Source: Spirochaetota bacterium
GTDB taxonomy: Bacteria; Spirochaetota; UBA4802; UB4802
Assembly: GCA_029548025.1 (NCBI GenBank)
Contig: JAKPOE010000356.1
Span: 1 to 22,337, forward strand
DNA: 22,337 nt
Direction of reading: 5' to 3'
Part shown: positions 7,296 to 14,831 of the stretch, in pieces
Layout of the letters: the number at the start of each line of letters is the position of its first letter
Numbering within the stretch: position 1 is the stretch's first letter
Made by a program: the position numbers and the translations under genes
Notes under the pieces: generated by a model
What the model saw: the letters and a program-made list of their open reading frames with translations, nothing else
Told to the model about the DNA's origin: nothing
Databases searched by the model: none

Positions 7296-9158
7296 TTATT
7301 TAACATTACCACCTGTCCACCACAGGATGGACTTTAATGCTGCAAACATGTGTTTATCCTTATATCTGTTATTATTATTAAGATCCTGATAGCCGCATAG
7401 CCATGTTGGCATTACCTTCTCCTGTGCACCTGCACTCTTCCTCACCATGTATGCCACGGCAAACCCTATGATTATAATAACTATCATCACAAGAGGAACG
7501 GCAACAGCATTTGCATAATGCATACCCGGGACATTAACGGTAACACCATAGGCATTTGTGAAAATATAGTTCTGTGTGGATAGCTCAGCAAATGCATGCT
7601 GAATAATTGAACCCGATGAGGATTTAAATATTTTAATAAAAGTATCATAATAAACAAACGGTATTATACCCTGAAGTATACACAAAATTGCCAGTACACA
7701 TTTGGGCAGCAACATCTTCCATGAAACTTCATGAGGTTTATGGTCACCATTCCATTCAACACCGGTGGAGGCAAACGACATCCCAAAGAATTTAACATAA
7801 CAGGCCAGGGTTAACGCACTGGTAAAAAGAGCCATGATGCCAAACAATACAAGGAAGAAAACCTGACTGCCCCCCAGCAGAGTTGCCGAAATTATGGTCC
7901 ATTTGCTTGCAAATCCGCTAAAGGGGGGAACTCCTGCTATTGACAACGATGCAATTCCGGCTATGACAGCGCTAATTGGCATGAATGTCATAAGTCCGCC
8001 CAATTTATTTAAGTCTTTTGTTCCTGTCTCGTACAGTATGCTACCGCTGGTAAGGAACAACAATCCCTTAAATATTGCATGGTTAAGAACATGATACAGA
8101 ATGCCAATGATAGCAACAAATGAAAGCATCTTTACAAACATATTGTTGCTGTGATACATGTATAAACCTGCTCCTATAGCCAGAACGATGTATCCTATCT
8201 GCCCAATGGAGCTATAGGCAAGCAGGCGTTTTGCATCGCTTTGCTTTAACGATTGCGAGGTCCCAATAAATAAGGTTACCACACCAAATGTTGCAATAAT
8301 AGCGCCCCATACAAGAGGATTGATAGTATTACCATCATGAGGTACCATCCAGAAAAATGTTCGTATAATTCCATATATCCCTGTTTTAATCATTACACCA
8401 CTTAACAAGGCGCTGATTGGGGAAGGAGCAATTGAGTGAGCATCAGGCAGCCACAACTGACCGAAGGGAAAAACCCCGGCTTTAAAGCTAAATCCAAGAA
8501 ATAACAATGTATAGACTATTACCGGCACAATACCCGTTGAAGCGCCAATCTTCTGAGTCAATGTGTGTATTGAATCGCCTGCTGCAGAACCATTGATGAT
8601 AAATGCACCGGTAACAATAAACACCCATGCCAGCTCCATCAGTATAAGGTATTTATTGGCGTTGCGTACATTTTCTTTGTTTTTGTATTCAAACCTGATC
8701 AAAAAATATGAGGCAATCGTCATGAGCTGCCATGCAACGGTAAACCCAATGCTGAGATCATCAACAGTAACGATGCACACCATTCCTAAAATAAATAAGG
8801 GAAAGTTTATAAAGTAGGGGCGTAATGAATAGTCTTTGTAATGCTCCATATAGTCAATGGAGTACAGTGCACTTATTACTGCCATAAAGGCGATAATGGC
8901 AATAAAAAATCCTGAAAAAGCATCTATTAAAAAATAGACACAGACACCGCCAAAATATATTGCCTGTGTTTCAGAGGATTCCATAACAAAAATTGCATTA
9001 TATGCTACATAGAGCAACAAACTGCTTGCAATTGCTATAACAATTGTATTTATCCAGCCTGCCAGCTTTCTTTTATTAGCTAAAAGCGGCACCACTAAAC
9101 CTGCACCTAATAAAACAGCCATTGCCTGTAATAAAATACCATACACATCAATGTTCAT
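7296..9158 (-). CDS. antiporter-like membrane subunit of energy-converting hydrogenase (HycC/HyfB/NuoL-like)
   Basis: This 620-residue protein with about 14-16 hydrophobic helices belongs to the Mrp/NuoL-NuoM antiporter family. Recognisable blocks are the proton-path signature around GVFPFGQLWLPDAHSIAPSP and SALLSGVMIKTGIYGIIR, then LLAYSSIGQIGYI and HALFKGLLF-like NHAIFKGLLFLTSG. The C-terminal GYQDLNNN region resembles HycC/HyfB. The length matches HycC (about 608). I chose ATG 9158 over GTG 9164, because AAAAGGAG lies 7 bases upstream of the ATG. The start overlaps the protease gene by 11 bases. This subunit is the likely H+ or Na+ translocating module. Only one antiporter-type subunit is present, so the arm is of the simple Hyc type rather than the extended Hyf type. 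Confidence 0.94.
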   Translation of the reverse strand: MNIDVYGILLQAMAVLLGAGLVVPLLANKRKLAGWINTIVIAIASSLLLYVAYNAIFVMESSETQAIYFGGVCVYFLIDAFSGFFIAIIAFMAVISALYSIDYMEHYKDYSLRPYFINFPLFILGMVCIVTVDDLSIGFTVAWQLMTIASYFLIRFEYKNKENVRNANKYLILMELAWVFIVTGAFIINGSAAGDSIHTLTQKIGASTGIVPVIVYTLLFLGFSFKAGVFPFGQLWLPDAHSIAPSPISALLSGVMIKTGIYGIIRTFFWMVPHDGNTINPLVWGAIIATFGVVTLFIGTSQSLKQSDAKRLLAYSSIGQIGYIVLAIGAGLYMYHSNNMFVKMLSFVAIIGILYHVLNHAIFKGLLFLTSGSILYETGTKDLNKLGGLMTFMPISAVIAGIASLSIAGVPPFSGFASKWTIISATLLGGSQVFFLVLFGIMALFTSALTLACYVKFFGMSFASTGVEWNGDHKPHEVSWKMLLPKCVLAILCILQGIIPFVYYDTFIKIFKSSSGSIIQHAFAELSTQNYIFTNAYGVTVNVPGMHYANAVAVPLVMIVIIIIGFAVAYMVRKSAGAQEKVMPTWLCGYQDLNNNNRYKDKHMFAALKSILWWTGGNVK

Positions 9159-9651
9159 ACACACACTCCTTTTGGTTGCTCATTATAGATGCTTGCAACA
9201 TATTCACTATTGTTTCTGCTTTATCATGAATAACGGGCGATAGTCCCTTTCCATAATCATCATTGTTTATAACTATGCCCAGTAAATAGACATCCTTCTG
9301 TGATGCTTCCCATATTTTGCATGACATCTGTAATGCTAATTTATGCGTTGATATATTCAATCCCGTCTCCACAATGTCATGGAGTTTACCAAAAACGATG
9401 GTACCGGGTTCTGCTTCCCCAACGATCGCATCAATGATTAACACATTGTTGCAATTTGACTCAGCTATGGTAAAAACATAGCTTTCAATAATATCCTCTA
9501 CATTAAACAGCAGAACACCAGGATTACTATCTATTGCTTTTAACCTATCAAGAATAAAAAGACCAACAGCATCATCATGGCGATAGTAATTCCCTAATCC
9601 TACAATGCATGTTGTAGTGTTAAAGATGTTTTGTAGTGCAGTAAAACTCAT
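9148..9651 (-). CDS. hydrogenase maturation endopeptidase (HycI/HoxM family)
   Basis: This 167-residue protein has the family layout IVGLGNYYRHDDAVG near the N-terminus, LIIDAIVGEAEPGTI in the middle and STHKLAL after that. The three nickel-sensing residues known from HycI/HybD are all visible: D27 in the HDD motif, D74 in IIDA and H103 in STHK. The enzyme should recognise nickel in the large subunit and remove its C-terminal tail after R529. The ATG overlaps the stop of the reductase gene (ATGA, 4 bases) and its 3' end overlaps the next gene by 11 bases, so expression is tightly coupled. Having the protease inside the structural operon supports a functional NiFe site. Confidence 0.93.
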   Translation of the reverse strand: MSFTALQNIFNTTTCIVGLGNYYRHDDAVGLFILDRLKAIDSNPGVLLFNVEDIIESYVFTIAESNCNNVLIIDAIVGEAEPGTIVFGKLHDIVETGLNISTHKLALQMSCKIWEASQKDVYLLGIVINNDDYGKGLSPVIHDKAETIVNMLQASIMSNQKECVYEH

Positions 9652-10481
9652 ATCTGCTCACCCAATATCTTAATCTGTCGGTAGGTATAAACAGGGCCAT
9701 CAGTGCATACCAGGGTCCTCCCGATAGCACAGTGCTGACACTTTCCCACGCCGCATTTCATGTGCCTCTCTAATGTTGAGATTATCATATCATCCTTAAT
9801 GCCGCGCTGCATGAGCTCTTTAATAACTGCATTAAACATAACAGGAGGTCCGCATACAAATGCTACCGTATTCTCAACGGGTATCTCCACCTTATTAAAC
9901 AGTGTTGTTATAATACCCACATTGCCTTTCCATTCGGGTGTACCATTATCTACGGTAATAAATGTTTCAAAGCCTTCTATCTTCTGCCATTGCTCCAGCA
10001 TATACTGATACATCAAATCCTGCGGCGAACGCGAGCCATATAAAAGCAAAATGCGCCCGAACTCATTTCTGTGCTGCAATACATGAACAATGGAAGAACG
10101 CAGTGGAATAAGCCCAATACCACCAGCAACATAGATAACATTCTTGCCTTTTATTTCTTCAAAGGGGAACCCATTACCAAAAGGTCCACGAACACCAACC
10201 TTATCTCCAACCTCCAGATCATGGAGGGCATTGGTTACCTTGCCAATCTTTCGCACGGTTATATGAAATCTGTCGTTCTCAGGGCTTGGCGGTAGAGAAA
10301 CAGCAAACTCGCCGGCGCCAAATACCGTGCACATGATAAATTGTCCCGACTTAATCTTAAAATTGCCATCAATTTCTTTATTATCAAACCTGAGATAAAA
10401 TGTTTTCACGTCGACTATCTCATCTTTAATTTCTTCAATGGTGGCAATTTCCGGTACTGTTACAATCTTCTGTTCGCTCAT
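9648..10481 (-). CDS. FAD/NAD(P)H-binding iron-sulfur reductase (HydG/AsrB/PyrK-like)
   Basis: This 277-residue protein has the ferredoxin-NADP reductase fold. An FAD-binding barrel lies at about 10-105, with EFAVSLPPSP in place of the usual RxYS motif, as is common in the HydG/AsrB branch. The nucleotide-binding half starts at YVAGGIGLIPLRS (about 117-129) and includes LLLYGSRSP and FVCGPPVMF. A C-terminal [2Fe-2S] site has C243, C248, C251 and C259 (CGVGKCQHC, then LVCTDGP). Family members include the gamma subunit of archaeal sulfhydrogenase, anaerobic sulfite reductase subunit B and the dihydroorotate dehydrogenase electron-transfer subunit. They exchange electrons between NAD(P)H and iron-sulfur partners. 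I chose ATG 10481 with AGGTG 6 bases upstream; an in-frame GTG at 10490 abuts the upstream stop. The likely partner is the product of 10491-11543. Confidence 0.92.
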   Translation of the reverse strand: MSEQKIVTVPEIATIEEIKDEIVDVKTFYLRFDNKEIDGNFKIKSGQFIMCTVFGAGEFAVSLPPSPENDRFHITVRKIGKVTNALHDLEVGDKVGVRGPFGNGFPFEEIKGKNVIYVAGGIGLIPLRSSIVHVLQHRNEFGRILLLYGSRSPQDLMYQYMLEQWQKIEGFETFITVDNGTPEWKGNVGIITTLFNKVEIPVENTVAFVCGPPVMFNAVIKELMQRGIKDDMIISTLERHMKCGVGKCQHCAIGRTLVCTDGPVYTYRQIKILGEQI

Positions 10482-10490
10482 AACTATCAC

Positions 10491-11543
10491 CTATTCATGA
10501 ATTTCTCTTCGGATATATGTAACAACATTAGGCAGCCCAATATCACCGGGACATACCCATGCACATCGTCCACAACCAACACACCCCGGACGCAGATATT
10601 TCTTTGACTGGGAATATGACAGCTTGCAGAAGAATCGCTTGTTTCTGCGGTCTTCTATTGGTTTCCGTGGATTGTGTCCTCCAGCCATTCGCGAATATCC
10701 TTCATACGAACATGAATCCCATGTGCGCAGCCGGTAAGTATCCCCTTCAACTGTGCTGGTATCATTGATATTAAAACACGTACATGTTGGGCAAACATAC
10801 GCACATGCACCGCATTCTATACACTGCTTACCAATATATTCCCATACCTCTTCTTTTATAAATCCTGTTGTTACCCTGTTCATCACTCGAGATACCCATG
10901 CCTTTGACTCAACCGCGATATCCTCAAACATCGTGATGGACTTCTCCACAAGCTTCTGCTTCAGTTTAGCATGCTCATCAGTTGCCGCCGGAAAATGGAA
11001 AGCTTCAATAAATGCCTTTCCTTTTTCACTGCCAACCTCTGCCAGGTAACTATCGCCCAGATCCGTAAGATTTATATCATACCCTTCATTAGCAGCAGGA
11101 CCGCTGTCAGTACATACACAAAAACACTGCTTAAACGGTACAACACAGGTACTGGAAACAATAAACATGCGACTGCGATGATGACGATATACCTCATCAA
11201 CAAATTCCTGCCCCAGAAAAAACCTGTCAATGCACTGCAATCCCGTTAGATCACATGAACGCAATCCAAATAACGCCTTGGGCGCATCATCAAAGAGCAT
11301 GGCAATCTCAGCTTTCTTTGCCTTTTTATCGTATTTGTACTGCATGATCTTTTCTAAATGCGGGAATACAACCTGCTTGGGTGGATTGGTTGGGATAGGA
11401 GCATTAACATTTACCGTATCCCCGTTGACTGTATCAAAGATACACTGTCCATACACTTCATCAAGATATGGACCATATAACGTATACTTTTCTTCTAAAG
11501 CATGAGCAATTTTCTTAATATCGTCACGTTTAATCAGATACAT
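10491..11543 (-). CDS. 4Fe-4S dicluster electron-transfer protein (HydB/AsrA-like)
   Basis: This 350-residue protein resembles the beta subunit of sulfhydrogenase (HydB) and anaerobic sulfite reductase subunit A. The N-terminal domain has a cysteine group, C133 and C140-x-C142-x-C144 (CVVPFKQCFCVC), probably holding another cluster, preceded by the family block FGLRSCDLTGLQC (about 92-104). Two classic [4Fe-4S] motifs follow: C241-C244-C247-C251 (CIECGACAYVCP) and C321-C324-C327-C331 (CVGCGRCAWVCP). The start is ATG 11543, with AGAAGG 7 bases upstream and 1 base after the stop of the molybdopterin protein. A longer upstream extension into that gene is unlikely. HydB and HydG-type proteins work as a pair, so this should connect the flavin reductase to the hydrogenase ferredoxin chain, taking the place of HycB. 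Confidence 0.92.
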   Translation of the reverse strand: MYLIKRDDIKKIAHALEEKYTLYGPYLDEVYGQCIFDTVNGDTVNVNAPIPTNPPKQVVFPHLEKIMQYKYDKKAKKAEIAMLFDDAPKALFGLRSCDLTGLQCIDRFFLGQEFVDEVYRHHRSRMFIVSSTCVVPFKQCFCVCTDSGPAANEGYDINLTDLGDSYLAEVGSEKGKAFIEAFHFPAATDEHAKLKQKLVEKSITMFEDIAVESKAWVSRVMNRVTTGFIKEEVWEYIGKQCIECGACAYVCPTCTCFNINDTSTVEGDTYRLRTWDSCSYEGYSRMAGGHNPRKPIEDRRNKRFFCKLSYSQSKKYLRPGCVGCGRCAWVCPGDIGLPNVVTYIRREIHE

Positions 11544-11544
11544 A

Positions 11545-13512
11545 TCACACCTTCTCAATTCGTACTGGGATTGTTGCTTCTTCGCCCTGTGACACAACGT
11601 CACTATATGCTAATAAAAATGATGTTATGGAATCCCTTATAAAATAGGGAGCATAGGCTGTGCCCGGTGCAACATCATCGGATATCATAACCATCGCTTT
11701 CATACTTGCCTTTTCGGCAACCACCTTCACCGGCCATCTATCCCGCACGCCAAGCTTCTTTGCATCCTCAGGAGCTATCGCCACATAGCCGTCGGGGTAT
11801 AAAAGCAGGGTTGCATTGTACTCACGTAACGGAATAAATGTCTTATGCATTATAGTATTCTGGTGCCAGTAATGTTGTGCTTTGCCCAGCATGAGAAGAT
11901 ACGGGTAACTTTCATTTGCCTGCACCATGGCGTATGGCTTTTGAGGAAGAACAAACGCTGGTTTGTCTGTTGCACAATATTTTGTCCCGTCAGGGTTTTT
12001 CTTTGTACAGGGCCATTGTATGCCGTGTTTTTTTGCCAATGCTTTATGGCTTAAGGCTTCATAGCATGGGGTAAGCGATGCAATCTCATCCATGATGTCT
12101 GAAGCATGAGCATAGTTGAAAGGTTTCCCCGCTGCAGCGGCAATATCACTTGCCAGCTTCCACAGTGGTAAAACATCAAATGCAGGATTGCATTTTTTTA
12201 CCGAAAGCTGTACACGGCGCTCTGCATTGGTAAATGTGCCATCGGTTTCAATATATGTAGTAATGGGTAAAACAACGTGAGCAAAATCAGCTACCTTATT
12301 GGTAAATGCTCCTATATAGGCAACAAAGGGTAATGATTTTAATCTATCGGCAAATTTTATAATACCGTCATCATGATCAACAATAACGAGAGCTTTAAGC
12401 GGGGATGTGCTGTCGGCAAGTAATTCTTCAACGCTCCTTCCTTTCAATTCAGGAAGTTTAGTATTCCATTGTTGCTCAAATCGTTTTTTTGCCGCAGTAT
12501 CATCTATGCTCTGGAAACCGGTAAGTAAATCAGGAGCGCACCCCATATCAAAGCTGCCCTGAAGATTATTGATACCGGTAACCGGATTTACTCCGCAACC
12601 TTCCCTGCCAATTTTATCGGCAATGGCAAAACAGTTATAGATAGAAGCCACCGTGTCATACTGTAATCCGGATATACCCGAGGTAAAAAAAACAGCGGCG
12701 CTTTTTGCTTTTGCTAACTTTTCAGCAACAAACATGATATCACTTACACTAACGCCGGCAACCTCTTCAATAGTTTTAAATGGGACAGTCTCTAAGTATC
12801 TCCTGTATTCATCATACTTCGCAATAGTTGTTTTCCCCCACTTTTCACTGTCAATGTAATATGCTATTGCATCAAACACCTGGCGCATCGTTCCGGGTTT
12901 TATATTCATAAACTTCTTTGATAGCCTGGCAATCTTTGTTGTTCGGCTGTCGATAGTTACCAGCAATGAGCCGTTCCGCGCAGCATAGTGCAATTCGCTG
13001 CCAACGATAGGGTTCTGTGTTGTTATGTCCATGCCAGCAACGATGATAACCTCTGCCTTGCGAATGTCCTCAAGCGAGCCCAGCATCCCAGCACAACCAG
13101 TTCCTTTAAATAAAACATCAAGGCTGTTACGATGCCCTGATTCAGACTGAATACTTATATGGTTGGTTTTGAATACTGCACGGGCTAACTTCATTAATGC
13201 AAAATTATCCTCATTGGATGATCGCGGCGAAACATAAAAAGCAATCTCTTCCGGCTTATAAGAGGATAATGCTGAAACAAGTTTAGTAATAGCATCCCTG
13301 TACGACACCTCGCCTTCTTTTACATGCGGTTTTGTAATCCTGTCATGAGTGGATAATAGCTCATGAATATTCCAGCCCCGTACACATAATCTGCCTTTGC
13401 TGACGGGGTGTACTCGTGATGGGAAAACCCCATTGACTGATGCGCCATCTACTTTGAGGTAGTGACCGCATCCTGTTCCACAAAAGGTGCACACACCTGG
13501 CAAATAACTCAT
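11545..13512 (-). CDS. formate-dehydrogenase-like molybdopterin protein lacking Sec/Cys and active-site Arg
   Basis: This 655-residue protein of the bis-MGD oxidoreductase family is closest in layout to FdhF. The N-terminal [4Fe-4S] ligands are present (C8, C11, C15, C43; VCTFCGTGC and GRLCVRG). The cofactor-binding blocks GVNPVTGINNLQGSFDMG (about 307-324) and HVVLPITTYIETDGTFTNAERR are clear, and a C-terminal beta-barrel domain ends the protein. The metal-ligand position, VUHGP in E. coli FdhF, is SGHRN here: Gly126 replaces Sec/Cys while His127 remains. The Arg of FdhF PVRGQNN is Thr312 (PVTGINN). There is no in-frame TGA, so no hidden selenocysteine. ATG 13512 has GAGG 8 bases upstream. 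It is the first gene of the hydrogenase operon. It may bind a pterin cofactor with an altered site or act as an iron-sulfur scaffold, as in NuoG; formate oxidation is doubtful. Confidence 0.88.
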   Translation of the reverse strand: MSYLPGVCTFCGTGCGHYLKVDGASVNGVFPSRVHPVSKGRLCVRGWNIHELLSTHDRITKPHVKEGEVSYRDAITKLVSALSSYKPEEIAFYVSPRSSNEDNFALMKLARAVFKTNHISIQSESGHRNSLDVLFKGTGCAGMLGSLEDIRKAEVIIVAGMDITTQNPIVGSELHYAARNGSLLVTIDSRTTKIARLSKKFMNIKPGTMRQVFDAIAYYIDSEKWGKTTIAKYDEYRRYLETVPFKTIEEVAGVSVSDIMFVAEKLAKAKSAAVFFTSGISGLQYDTVASIYNCFAIADKIGREGCGVNPVTGINNLQGSFDMGCAPDLLTGFQSIDDTAAKKRFEQQWNTKLPELKGRSVEELLADSTSPLKALVIVDHDDGIIKFADRLKSLPFVAYIGAFTNKVADFAHVVLPITTYIETDGTFTNAERRVQLSVKKCNPAFDVLPLWKLASDIAAAAGKPFNYAHASDIMDEIASLTPCYEALSHKALAKKHGIQWPCTKKNPDGTKYCATDKPAFVLPQKPYAMVQANESYPYLLMLGKAQHYWHQNTIMHKTFIPLREYNATLLLYPDGYVAIAPEDAKKLGVRDRWPVKVVAEKASMKAMVMISDDVAPGTAYAPYFIRDSITSFLLAYSDVVSQGEEATIPVRIEKV

Positions 13513-13564
13513 AGATTATCCTCGCTACAATTGTGAGATTGAAAAATTATCAAAACATTCACTT

Positions 13565-13580
13565 CCAGTCTTTTAACTGG
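13565..13580. promoter_or_regulatory. inverted repeat, possible operator before the hydrogenase operon
   Basis: CCAGT (13565-13569) and ACTGG (13576-13580) form a perfect inverted repeat with a 6-base centre. It lies 53 bases before the first ATG of the operon and just downstream of the candidate -10 box, close to the expected start site. This position would suit a repressor operator or a 5'-UTR hairpin. The assignment rests on symmetry only. Confidence 0.3.
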
Positions 13581-13584
13581 ATAC

Positions 13585-13613
13585 AATATGGCACAATCAA
13601 TAACCATTGTAAA
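13585..13613 (-). promoter_or_regulatory. candidate promoter of the hydrogenase operon
   Basis: On the minus strand TTTACA (13608-13613) is followed, after 17 bases, by CATATT (13585-13590). The -35 matches TTGACA at 5 of 6 positions; the -10 is weak. The predicted start is about 65 bases before the first ATG. A weak -10, with direct repeats touching the -35 (see 13612-13644), fits an activated promoter. No sigma-54 -24/-12 element was found here. Confidence 0.35.
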
Positions 13614-13644
13614 TAGGGGATTTTGTCTTTTTTTTAATAGGGGA
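13612..13644. repeat. pair of 9-bp direct repeats upstream of the hydrogenase promoter
   Basis: AATAGGGGA occurs at 13612-13620 and again at 13636-13644, 24 bases apart, separated by a T-rich stretch. On the minus strand each reads TCCCCTATT, and the proximal copy overlaps the candidate -35 by two bases. Tandem sites touching the -35 are typical of response-regulator activators that bind direct repeats. No regulator can be named. Confidence 0.5.
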
Positions 13645-13684
13645 ATTTGCTTATGCGTATGGAATATATATGTTTATTTTAATT

Positions 13685-13909
13685 TTAGTAATTTTTTACA
13701 ACATCTTCCCGAACTTTATCTCGTATAGAATCAAGCTCTTCATAATGCTTTGCGCAGTGTTTTCAATTTCCTGCAACACTCTTTACCGGGTGAACGTATA
13801 CTCCATTGTATGTAATGTTAAATTCAATACCGTCGGCAGCAAGAATATCACATATCCCTTGGAGAATGGTAATCTGCCCATTTTTTGCTATTTTCACTGT
13901 ACTTTTCAT
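13685..13909 (-). pseudogene. decayed AbrB/MazE-type (SpoVT-AbrB fold) antitoxin-like gene with in-frame TGA
   Basis: From ATG 13909 the frame reads MKSTVKIAKNGQITI and continues with GIEFNITYNGVYVHPVK, the swapped-hairpin pattern of SpoVT/AbrB DNA-binding proteins, normally GQITIPKEIR...L.DGI. It stops at TGA 13763-13765 after 48 codons. The same frame then continues without interruption to TAA 13685-13687 with a helical, charged segment (YEELDSIRDKVREDVVKNY). The whole would be 74 codons, a normal size for such antitoxins. The family Pro after TI is Leu here, and the ATG has a GGG directly before it rather than a properly spaced ribosome site. A TGG-to-TGA mutation is the simplest reading. 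A functional 48-residue protein is the alternative. No toxin gene was found next to it. Confidence 0.6.
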
Positions 13910-14132
13910 CCCTTATTACTTTTTATTCATTCTTTTTTTTTGTTACTACCACGTTGTCATATACACTTATCAAAACAGCAATACTACAATATCCAGCTTT
14001 CCTTCTACCCGGATGAGCATATAAAAGTTAAAGTTATGACTAATTTCAATCTACCTTCCATGCATTTACTTACATGTAAATATCAGGAAACATCATATCA
14101 ATGAAATAACAATAATTTCAATGCATAATATG
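13910..14132. other. AT-rich gap without recognisable gene
   Basis: Between the AbrB-like remnant and the third AIM24 gene I see no convincing coding frame on either strand, no RNA gene and no strong terminator. The stretch contains T-runs near 13921-13942 and a short palindrome, TTACATGTAA, near 14070. Together with the remnant gene and the operon control region it makes up the 620-base gap from 13513 to 14132, the only gap above 300 bases in the window. Confidence 0.5.
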
Positions 14133-14822
14133 TCACATGGTATCGCTATTGTCAGACGATTCTACTCTCCTAAATTGGTCGGCCCATGCAGCAAATGAAT
14201 TTTGATTACGTGTCTGTATCCATAATCTTCCCGAGCCACTAAATCTACATACCAGTCCTTCACCTGAGAGGAAAAGTGACTTTAGCCCACCCACCTTCTC
14301 AATTGTAAAGCTGACTGATGGGTCAAAAGCAACGATATGACCTGTATCAACGATGTATTCTCCCTGCAATTGAATCTGATGGATGGCGCCAAAGCTTGAA
14401 AAGAAAAGAGTACCACTGCCTGATGCTTTAAGAAAAAAGAGCCCTTCACCACCAAAAAAAGCCCTGAAACCTCCCCATGTACTATCGATTGAAACGCTCT
14501 GACTTGAACATACAAATGCATGGGTTGATAATATAATATCGTTTCCCGAAAGCTCTATCACCTCAAGATCACCCATAGTTGCCGAAGTCAATAATATTTC
14601 ACCCGCTTTATCAGATGCAGTAAAAGTGTTAATAAAAAACGATTCACCGCCAAGAACAGAGCGCTTAAGCGATTTCATAATTCCACCACGAGATTCAGTT
14701 TTAATCTCCATGTTAGTAGACATTGCCACCATTGCACCCGATTCAGCTACTATGGATTCACCTGCATTAAGATTAATCTTCACACATGGAAAATCAGGCT
14801 TACCAAGTATTTCGTATTTCAT
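14133..14822 (-). CDS. AIM24/TIGR00266-family protein, third tandem copy
   Basis: This 229-residue soluble beta-rich protein has no signal peptide or membrane segment. It shows the family's two related halves. The first has ESGAMVAMS (about 26-34) and a GGEGLFFLKASGSGTLF block. The second has IVDTGHIVAFDPS, IEKVGGLKSLFLSGEGLVCRF and GSGRLWIQTR. The family is named after yeast AIM24; the bacterial function is not established. ATG 14822 has AGGAGG 5 bases upstream and lies 9 bases after the previous copy, so the three genes form one operon. The C-terminus (about 215-229) is a short acidic tail not shared with the other copies. Confidence 0.92.
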   Translation of the reverse strand: MKYEILGKPDFPCVKINLNAGESIVAESGAMVAMSTNMEIKTESRGGIMKSLKRSVLGGESFFINTFTASDKAGEILLTSATMGDLEVIELSGNDIILSTHAFVCSSQSVSIDSTWGGFRAFFGGEGLFFLKASGSGTLFFSSFGAIHQIQLQGEYIVDTGHIVAFDPSVSFTIEKVGGLKSLFLSGEGLVCRFSGSGRLWIQTRNQNSFAAWADQFRRVESSDNSDTM

Positions 14823-14831
14823 TATTACCTC

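Noticed and set aside
3582..9158. Complex I (NADH:quinone oxidoreductase) fragment
   Set aside because: The large subunit keeps both CxxC nickel motifs and a cleavable tail, a maturation protease is present, and only one antiporter-type subunit exists. These are hydrogenase rather than Complex I features.
11545..13512. Hidden selenocysteine codon in the formate-dehydrogenase-like gene
   Set aside because: The frame contains no internal TGA, and the Sec-equivalent position is an ordinary GGG glycine codon, so no selenoprotein is indicated.
13670..14104. 144-codon plus-strand frame in the largest gap
   Set aside because: Its translation is dominated by Phe, Leu, Ile and Cys from AT-rich sequence and it has no ribosome site. 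It runs antisense over the better-supported AbrB-like remnant, so I treat it as chance.
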